A DNA stretch of 64,000 nucleotides from Enoplosus armatus (taxonomy: Eukaryota > Chordata > Actinopteri > Centrarchiformes > Enoplosidae), in contig NC_092195.1 of the NCBI RefSeq assembly GCF_043641665.1, positions 16,645,774 through 16,709,773 on the forward strand, in the 5' to 3' direction. A model generated the notes under the pieces. The model was not told the DNA's origin. It searched no databases and was given only the letters and a program-made list of their open reading frames with translations. How positions within the stretch are numbered: the stretch's first letter is position 1; the number at the start of each line of letters is the position of its first letter. The position numbers were made by a program, and so were the translations under genes. Shown here piece after piece: positions 55,675 through 64,000 of this stretch.

Positions 55675-58600
55675 GGTGACCTCCTTTGTGTGGTCCCTCT
55701 TTGTTTCCTACAGTTGCCTCTTTGGGGAGATCTTGTTTTCTTTATTATCCTTCTTTTTGGTCTTTAAAGTCTACTACTTTGATTTACTTGTCCCCTTCCT
55801 GTTTGGCTAGGCCAAACTTCCTACGGTCTTTGCCTCAATGCCACTTTGTCAGCAGCCATTTTCTTCTCTTTTTCTTTTCCTCTTCAACATTTGCTCTCTC
55901 TTTTCACTTCCACGTGTCTTCAATTCACTGCGTTATCCAGAAGTAATGGCTCGCTTTCTCTCGACAGTCATCCACTTTCCAAAGGATCAGAGGCTCGCAC
56001 ACTTTCTCCTCCTTCTCATTCCTGAGTTTGAGTCAATGCATTATTGAGTAGGCGATAGCTGTGCAGTCACCTGTGGCAGCCCGCAGAAGCCGGATCGATT
56101 CACAGTCCAGACTAGTGGATAAAATGGATCTCAGCCAGGCTTTTTATTTTTTAAATATTTTGTGGAAGTGGTTCTTTGGCTTGAGCTCTGGTTCAAACCC
56201 AGGGGGGCAATTGTTGAGCTGCAGTATATGTCAGTGTCACACTCCTGGTTTGGTGTAGCCTTACCGAGATGGATCAGACTGATAAAACCTGATACTTGGA
56301 TTCAAGGCCACTGATGCTGCTACGAGTGTATCCTGTCACAGCAAGGTTGAAATGGTGATGCTTGATTTCACAGAATAAAAATCGGCGTCGCTTTTTACCT
56401 CTTTAGTCGTCACAAATCCAATGTTTAGTCCTTACGGAATAAATGAAACAAACATCCTGTAGAGATGAACAATCAGCCGTTATTCCAGTCACTTATTTGA
56501 GCAGAGGCTTTTCCAAGAATCCATATCAAACTTCGCAGAAGACGGGCTTTTAAATCTGTGTATCTAATTTAAAAAAGCACAGGTTTCCAGAGGGAATCAG
56601 CCAGTAGAACTCGTCATCAGACACTGCTGCTGTTGCCAGCTGAAGTGTCTCCTTGTTGACAATAAAAAGCGCTGAGGTCCAAAGCCTTGACGAGGCCACT
56701 TCAGGCTTCAGCTGCTGCTGGGCTTCACCCTCCCCCCCAACCGCTTCCTTTGATAGCAACGCAGCCCAAATGGGTCAGTTTGGTTCCAGTGAGGGTATAA
56801 ATAACAAATCAGGGCCACACTGTCAGACTTCTGGGTAAACACGGCATCAGTTCACTCCCTCCCATCTTCAGTACCGCTGTTTACAGTCAAACCTGCGAGA
56901 GCAACAACTGAACCCCCGGAGAGAGAGAAAAAACCCACCGATGCAGGAGGGAGGGAGAGGGCAAAAGAGGGTGAGACAACAAAAGGAGGGAGGGATGGAT
57001 GGACAAGGATGGAGCGCTGTCCGTTGGTGGATCAGTTAACACAAAGACAACATGGGGGGGACCTCTACAATGAGGATTACACACTTTGTAGTGCTTCATA
57101 CCACACAAACTCATGCATTTTAAAGGAGCTTTCAGAAAAATTAGCTTTCACTTGCCCTTTTTGTCTGCAGTGAAAGGGAGAAACGGCTTCACAAAAGGGG
57201 ACAATGGGGTTTTTTTTTGTGGTTGAAATGCTGAAAAGCCACAGGAGAAATTCACAGTTCACAGGTAAAAAAAAAAAAAAAAAGGTCAGGTGCGTGTGTC
57301 ATCTGAACAAAGGAAATGACAAAACCCTGAATTCTGACACGTTACCAACATTGCTTGTTTTGTTTAATCTTAATTATTTCATGTTATTTCAATAAAATGT
57401 GACAAACATTAACAGGCTGAAATGGCAGGTCTATATGGGGTGAGTTATTATGGTTATTATCGATGTATTGTTAAGTAAACAGCTAGAGAAGAAAATAGAC
57501 CCTGCATGTAACAGAAGGGTCTGACAGCCCCCCTTTGTCTTCATATTCAGAAATGTCCCTTCTACCCAAGACCGCTCTCGCTCCATCTGCATTACACTGA
57601 ACCTTGGTCTGCCATTGTGCCGATGAATTAAATATCATGGCATCAAGATCTGTGGTTCAGGTTTCCTTTCTTCTGTAGCCTCCACTCTCCTTGGTAACGG
57701 TGGCCATGACAACCAGCCAGGACACAGGAAACGGGAGAGGAGAGGGGATGATACACAAAGGGAAGCAGGGGAAGGTGACACATACCAATGATGGCTGTCC
57801 AGTCTGAATGAATAAAGAGACAGAGGTGTGTGTGTCTGTAGCAGTCAGAACTGTAGTGAAATTACAGCACAGTTAATGCCATGCAGCCTTATATGAATTG
57901 GAATTAAGAGAAATAGTTTAGGCTTTTGCAGTAACATCACCTCATCGGAGTTGAATGAGGTTTGTTCCTATTTAGTGACATTTTACGTACAAAAATATTG
58001 AAATTATTGGAAATTCAACATCCCTAAATCCCCTTGTCCCCTTGTCCCAGAGAGGTCAAACCAGTGGACTGCATGACCTCTTGGGGCACCATGAAGGGAG
58101 GTGCTGCCAGCACAACAGCATTGGATCCAAAGTTACCTGAGAAGTGTAAAATTGAGTGAGAAACAACCTCAAGACGTCAGAACTTAAATCTAATTGAAAT
58201 ATTAAACATTTGGTAACACACATTTATGTTTTTAATCCATTGTGCTTATTTATTTACCTCAATAGAAGTTCAGCTGACCAAAATGTTCAACAATATTGAT
58301 CATTAATAAAACCATGTTGACAGAGCTGTCAATAAAATGCCAATATTTTAGCCGTTTACTCTTTTATTTCACCGTTTTACAGTACATTATTGTTACGTTG
58401 TGTGAATTACTTTTTGTTTGTGTCAAGTAGGGAAAGAACTCAAATTTCTTACCTGAACCTCTATTAATGATCTAATAAAAAGAAAAATGTAAGAGGATAA
58501 CATGTGACTGTCCTACTTATGTGTGAATTCAAAGGACTTAGGTTACCGACTGATAGCGCCCTAAAGACATTTAATATTAAAAGGCCCATTCCTTCCTTTG

Positions 58601-59400
58601 TTTTGCCTGTGTACCTGCCTGTATTAACAGTTCAAGCTGCTACACTGGTTACCAGTTACATTAATACATTTTGTTTTACATGTCTAGGCGAGGCCCTGAG
58701 CTACAATATATGACAAACCCTTTAATGTTGTAGTGTACTTGTAGTAAAGCCCATAGATCCTCAGGCCCATGTACTGTCTGTGTAAACCTGATGACATGGG
58801 CTCACTTAAAAGGAAGTTCTGGATGACTGCATTTACACTGCTTAACAATAACTTTTAAAAAAGCATCAGCAAGGTGCTCCGATATCTTCATGCCTCATTC
58901 AGCTACTCTTAGATGACCATCAAGGTGAGGAAATGGATAGATACATTAATGTTTTACTGTTCTCAGTAATCATGTGATCCATTTACCTTGGTAAAGAATG
59001 CCATCTAGTGACAAAATACATGCACATTGAGGCCTTGGTGTTAACTGGTCAACTAGCTCTATGACACATTTTTTGTTGTTTATATTACGGTCCCGTCTAC
59101 GAGGACGTAAGGGACGTACTTTAGTAAAATGTCCTCCATTTATGGTGATTCCTTTGTAATGGATGAAAAAGGGAATTTTTCGTTGCAGATTTTATTTGTC
59201 AAGTTTGGGAGAGCTGTAAAATTACCTGCAATTTTGAAATGAAATGTTTGACCACTGCATCTGTACTTTTGGTGTCTTGTAAGCTCATGAGGGTTGGGCA
59301 CTTCTGAAAAATCAATCAATCAATATGAACATAAAAGCCCCTTTTCAATTTGTCATCAATGACGAGAACACACCTGCTATGTTATAGGCATAAAATACCA
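55675..59400. other. Intergenic region between claudin and ago4 3' end
   Basis: No coding sequence recognised. 55675-55950 is pyrimidine-rich (T/C runs) and may hold the claudin 5' UTR or promoter. 56880-57060 is purine-rich. A run of 17 A lies at 57267-57283. An X-box-like gtggccatgacaac lies near 57698-57711. The stretch 57.9-59.4 kb is AT-rich and otherwise featureless to me. Confidence 0.5.
57267..57283. repeat. Poly(A) tract
   Basis: Seventeen A. Confidence 0.9.
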
Positions 59401-59442
59401 ATTTATTACTTTGCACATTAACACAAGAATTCCCTGCAGGCT

Positions 59443-59478
59443 AAAAAAAAAAAAAAAAAAAAGAAAAAAGAAAAAAAA
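59443..59478. repeat. A-rich tract
   Basis: Twenty A followed by interrupted A runs, just beyond the candidate ago4 polyadenylation signal. Confidence 0.9.
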
Positions 59479-59530
59479 TGTATTTGAACATGTCACATAA
59501 TAGCAATAACAGCAAGTGAAGGGCCCTCTG

Positions 59531-59564
59531 CTGGGGGCGGAGCTACAACACGCCCCGCCCCCAG
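59531..59564. other. GC-rich hairpin
   Basis: Arms ctgggggcggagc (59531-59543) and gccccgcccccag (59552-59564) pair at 12 of 13 positions, with an 8-nt loop. Confidence 0.6.
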
Positions 59565-59584
59565 AAAGGGCTCCACCCATTCAT

Positions 59585-59628
59585 AGAATCGGAACGTTCC
59601 ATTCACGGAATTGGAATGTTCCAATTCT
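59585..59628. other. Imperfect palindrome with two nGAAnnTTCn dyads
   Basis: Contains ggaacgttcc (59591-59600) and ggaatgttcc (59613-59622) within a 44-bp near-palindrome (agaatc..gattct-like ends). Each dyad fits a heat-shock-element pair of half-sites, but they are separated by 12 bp. Confidence 0.5.
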
Positions 59629-60870
59629 ATTGCTATTAGACAATCACACACAGCTTCAGAGACCACTAGCAGGAACAAAAGAAACAGAGCAGAGCTATAA
59701 CAAACCCCCAAAAAAGGAACCAAAAAAAAAAAATAAAAAAAAGGGAAAGTAAAATAAAAACACACAATACACAATGTCAAATTACAAATCCGTTAAGATA
59801 TAACAATATATCAAAGTGAGAGGAATTTAGAAATAATTCATGCTCTCTTTCTATTGGGGCACAGAAAGAACTATGGATCTTTTTTTAAATTTTATTTTAA
59901 AAAGGTTAAAAAGAGGTAATCCTGCTCTGTTGATGCCATGGGGACCCCTTCACAAAGAGGAAGTGCATTTGTGAGGGGTCAGCAGAGTTGCCATGGAGAC
60001 AGGAGAGACCCCACTAAGAGGCGTGGCCACAGGTACAAACCAGGAACGAGGAGACAAAATGGATGCTCGCTACAGTAACCTGGCAAAGAGGAGAGGGGTT
60101 CGGCCTTTAACGGGTCCACGTTTGAAGAAAGTACCTCGTTTGAATTTGAACACGACGCAAAGAGCCGGCCCCCCTCGCCTCAGAAAACAGCTTGTACCTC
60201 CCAAATTACTGACATTTGTGTAGGAATCTTTAAAATGCATCTTAGAGAGACTGGACAAATATTGCTAGCCTAAAACAGTCCCACTAAATTGATAAACATT
60301 TACCCCCCTCCACCCACCCCCCCAAAAAAAGCGTTTATATTTTTTTCTTTCTCATAATAAATATGATCCCAAAAAGTTTTTTTTTTCTTTTTTTAAAAAG
60401 GACAATACTCTGGCATGCAGGCGAGCAAAGTCTACATTGTGTTACTTTAAAAGAAAATTGTCTACAGCCTACATAACTATTTCACCAAATGCACATTCCC
60501 ACTGATTGATACAAGCAAATAAAATAAACTAAAAATTAAAAAAATAAAAGTACAGAGACACAATTGCGAGATTAGACCAACAACCACAATGAGTAGAATT
60601 ATAGCTTTGTTTTTCCACATTTGAAAACTGGGTTAATATTGCTTTGCAATGTCATGGTACAAACAGGGAGTGATCATTTATCTGACTGGAGTTTAATGAT
60701 CAAATATTGTGAAGGATATAAAACATCAAATCATTCCCCATTAGAGATGCCAGATGAATGTTCAATCACAGCCCACTTGGCTTGGTAAAACTAGTGCACG
60801 TTTTAAAAACTGATCTGCCCCCCTTTAAACAAAGAGTAAAACTTATTGCATGCAATGCCTGGACAGCACC

Positions 60871-60903
60871 CTCCCACCCCCGCCCCCCCCCCCCACCCCC
60901 CAC
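60871..60903. repeat. C-rich tract
   Basis: Almost pure C with single A/G interruptions; G-rich on the ago4 sense strand, so a possible RNA G-quadruplex. Confidence 0.8.
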
Positions 60904-61174
60904 CACTAGACCTCCTCATTTCCAGCTTCTCTGCTCCTAGCCGATGTCAACGCCCACGCCTTCAACAGGCAGGTGCTCAAACTCATTCATAGTAAACCTG
61001 CTGCTTTACGGGTGGTTTATTACAAAAGGGCTTTCACTGAGCCGTCCCCCCCTGATGAGGCGTGCACGTCGACCGTTTCTCCAAACCCTCCTGTCCTACA
61101 TCTTTATCCAACCGCAACACCAGGGGGCACCACTTGTGCAACCGTCACCACAGGCCGTCGCTGATGTCACCACG

Positions 61175-61188
61175 GTTTCCATGGTAAC
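61175..61188. promoter_or_regulatory. Perfect RFX X-box motif
   Basis: GTTTCCATGGTAAC fits the palindromic X-box consensus (GTTNCCATGGNAAC). A near match, GTTGCCATGGAGAC, lies at 59987-60000. Both are in the presumed ago4 3' UTR; function unknown. Confidence 0.45.
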
Positions 61189-62814
61189 AGTTTGCCGAGT
61201 GTTTGTACAGGGGGTCCAAGGGCAGTGCTTATGCTTATTGTCAATTCATTTAATCCAGTGTTAAAAATGCATAAAAATATGAAACAAACACCGTCAAATA
61301 GCAGAGACTTTAAGATGGGTATACTTCAAATACACACAGAGTAATAGAAACCATTGTTTAAAAAGTCTAAAAATTCAACTCATTGCCTATCGCAAACCGC
61401 CTTTAAACAAATCCCTTAACCAAGGTTCTCTCTGATTACAATCCCTGATTGTCTCCATCTATCTGATCAAAACCAACTGATACCAGCTGAGCGATGTACG
61501 CAGCGGCAGATCTGTTTTACCGGGCGGGAGTGCTACACAAGAGCTCAAATCTGCCGCTAAAGTTTACTCACATCAGAACATACAGAGGAAGCATGAATTC
61601 ATCCATCCTGGGGCCTACTTCTTCTCACCATTAACCAGAATGCTACAAAAAAAAAGTCCAACCCAAAGCTCTACCCCTTAACCTGCAGCTCAACAACTGA
61701 AGTCTATTCCTGAAGTCGCACTAGTAACTATATAACTGGCTTTGCTGCCAACCTTAAAATTTCATCACAATAGTAACAACATTGACAAATACGATAACAA
61801 CAACAACATCAATGGTAAACTACTAATTCTAAACAGTTTTTAAGATAACCACAAAACATCTTATATTAAACTTTTACAAATCTGCTTTGTTGATTCGTAT
61901 GTATAAATGCATAAAGGTAAGAGAGATTGAGAGTGCCCTCTGTTGCTTGCCTAGCGTCCCGGGTCAGTGCAATGAATTGGCCAGTATTAGCAAAGGAGAC
62001 CTCAAAAACTACGTTGGTTTCCGGCTCTTCAAACTACTACAAAAAGAAAAGAAAAAAAAAAGTAAAACAACGTCCAGCAGTGTTATCATATAATCTTTCA
62101 GATAATCAGGTCCAAAGAAAAATAAGACCCTGCTTTTCACACAGAAAGCAAGGCTGATAAGACCATACTCTGTGTTTAATGCCTTCAGCCATTCAACAGG
62201 TCCCAATGCTGAGCCAGTCACAGGCCAGACCACGGTTACTACTGCTACACGTCAGACCTGACTTCACTTACTACTTGAAATGGATTCAGTTACTTTTCCT
62301 GGGATTCAATGATGTTTTGAGGCACAAAAAGGAGCAGCTGGCTCCAAAAAGGTGCAAATCCCACCCATCTTACAGGCTAACACGCGTGTTCAAAATGTAA
62401 TTCAAAGCATTTCAATTAATAAGTGACCCAGGACTGCTACAAATACCCACACCAGCCTCTATGAGGCCTGTTTAAGTCATATGTCTCAAAGTTGCTCTAT
62501 AGATGTAAATATATGCTTATATGTACTGTATGTGTGAATATAAAAACAACAAATCTGAGGCATTTACAGCAGTTATCTCCTTGATTTCCCTTTACAATTC
62601 AGTGGCCTGCCATGAAACACACATGCACACACAAACACACTCTCATACAGCAGTACATGTATATACAGAGATGCACACACACGCACACATACAGACTTGT
62701 GTATTCTTCGCTAAGATGGGAGGAAAGTAGTAATGGGCATGACACCCAGGTCACCTCGCTTGTAAAAGACCGTAAAGGAGAAAAAGTTAAAACACACGCT
62801 CATAAAAAGGAAAA

Positions 62815-62840
62815 ATATATATATGTATATATATATATAT
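62815..62840. repeat. (AT)n microsatellite
   Basis: About 12 AT units with one G interruption. Confidence 0.9.
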
Positions 62841-63444
62841 CATTCTCAAAAGGTCGACTCCCCTCCATCTCTTTCCTTTAGAGTTCCCTCCCCACCACCC
62901 AATAAACCCAAGACCTTGTGACAGATTTTGCCCAAAGGGGCTTTGAGGTAAAAGTAGATAAGAGTCCTGCTTAGCTGGGAGAGCTGAAGAGCTGCGCTGA
63001 CACAGATTGTGCCAATCCACTCCCTTGCTCAGTGTATCTTACAAAACACAAGAGTGCAGACATTCAAATAGAAAAAACAAACTCAAAATAATGGCTCAAC
63101 TTGTAGTATGTGTGTATGGTTTGTTTTTGTTTTTATCGTTTTTTTTCGTGCACTGGAAACCCTCAGGGTTCGCAGTGCTGAATTGCTGGTTTGAAAGGCG
63201 GCTCGATTGGGAACGCTGGTTGGAGATTGTTCCTTGAAACAAAAACCTGCTGGACATAGGGACACAGCAGATTCCCCCGTCCAAGAGCCGCTTTGGTGCA
63301 GATTCAGAAAATGTAGAGTGAGGTTGAAGAGAAAGAGACAGACTACAAGGAGAGAGAGATGAAGAGAGAGACTGGCAAATAAGAGAGATAAAAAGACAGA
63401 AAGAAAGGGAATCCGCGGGTGGACTGGCTGACGTGCTCGCTAGC

Positions 63445-64000
<556 letters not shown>

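Larger units (their letters stand above)
59401..63444 (-). other. ago4: Probable long 3' UTR of ago4
   Basis: No coding sequence is recognisable between the ago4 stop and about 59.4 kb, and AGO genes usually have multi-kilobase 3' UTRs. TTTATT at 59401-59406 (AATAAA on minus) is a candidate distal signal. The stretch contains unique, GC-balanced blocks around 59.94-60.2 and 61.05-61.2 kb that look selected. It also has a C-rich run at 60871-60903, an AT-rich run at 62815-62840, and a Pumilio-type TGTATATA on minus at 62667-62660. The exact end is not determinable here, and some blocks may be enhancers rather than UTR. Confidence 0.4.

Noticed and set aside
56796..56803. TATAAATA as a plus-strand promoter
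   Set aside because: No plus-strand gene follows; AT-rich DNA makes such a match common, and orientation is wrong for claudin.

Overview
The window looks like genomic DNA from a ray-finned (teleost) fish. The evidence is the repeat content: many (CA)n/(GT)n tracts, tRNA-derived SINE fragments, TTAA-flanked MITEs and several interspersed repeats common in percomorph genomes. It also carries intron-containing vertebrate genes with canonical GT..AG junctions and an intronless fish-type claudin. Species cannot be fixed from the sequence alone.

Layout. Positions 1 to about 47,000 hold no protein-coding gene that I can support. This is a long non-coding stretch (gene desert, or introns of a large gene whose exons lie outside the window). 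It mixes microsatellites, pyrimidine/purine tracts and dispersed repeats with unique, balanced-composition blocks rich in homeodomain-like ATTA/TAAT cores (roughly 7.68-8.06, 15.1-15.4, 16.8-17.1, 20.0-20.4, 22.75-23.3, 23.6-23.8, 32.5-33.4, 34.95-36.15, 41.4-42.2, 43.65-44.4 and 45.2-45.7 kb). These blocks look like conserved non-coding or enhancer sequence, but that is inference.

Positions 47,029-63,553 hold the genes. cdca8 (borealin, minus strand, ten coding exons, 275 aa) and airim (C1orf109 homologue, plus strand, four exons, 202 aa) are divergent. They share a compact head-to-head promoter with a CHR-type TTTGAA element, a CDE-like GC motif and a CCAAT box on the cdca8 side. This is the same head-to-head pair found in human. 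airim converges on an intronless claudin gene (minus, 229 aa), with closely interleaved polyadenylation signals. The last coding exon of ago4 (Argonaute-4, minus) ends at 63,445. Its 5' part lies beyond the right edge, and a probable long 3' UTR extends leftward to about 59.4 kb.

How the genes relate: borealin is a chromosomal passenger complex subunit (mitosis), AIRIM belongs to the AFG2A/AFG2B-containing 55LCC complex (ribosome maturation and replisome turnover), claudin is a tight-junction membrane protein, and AGO4 is a small-RNA effector. Apart from the shared cdca8/airim promoter they have no evident common pathway.

I found no new defence, mobile or enzymatic system. The most interesting non-genic structures are two TTAA-flanked piggyBac-like MITEs inserted into older repeats 260 bp apart (36.5-37.3 kb), a 468-bp MITE with about 54-bp terminal inverted repeats (24.7-25.2 kb), a foldback element with arms of about 100 bp and an embedded direct repeat (11.15-11.58 kb), an 800-bp degenerate tandem array (42.6-43.4 kb), and a 20-nt pure poly(C) tract forming the acceptor pyrimidine tract of a cdca8 exon.
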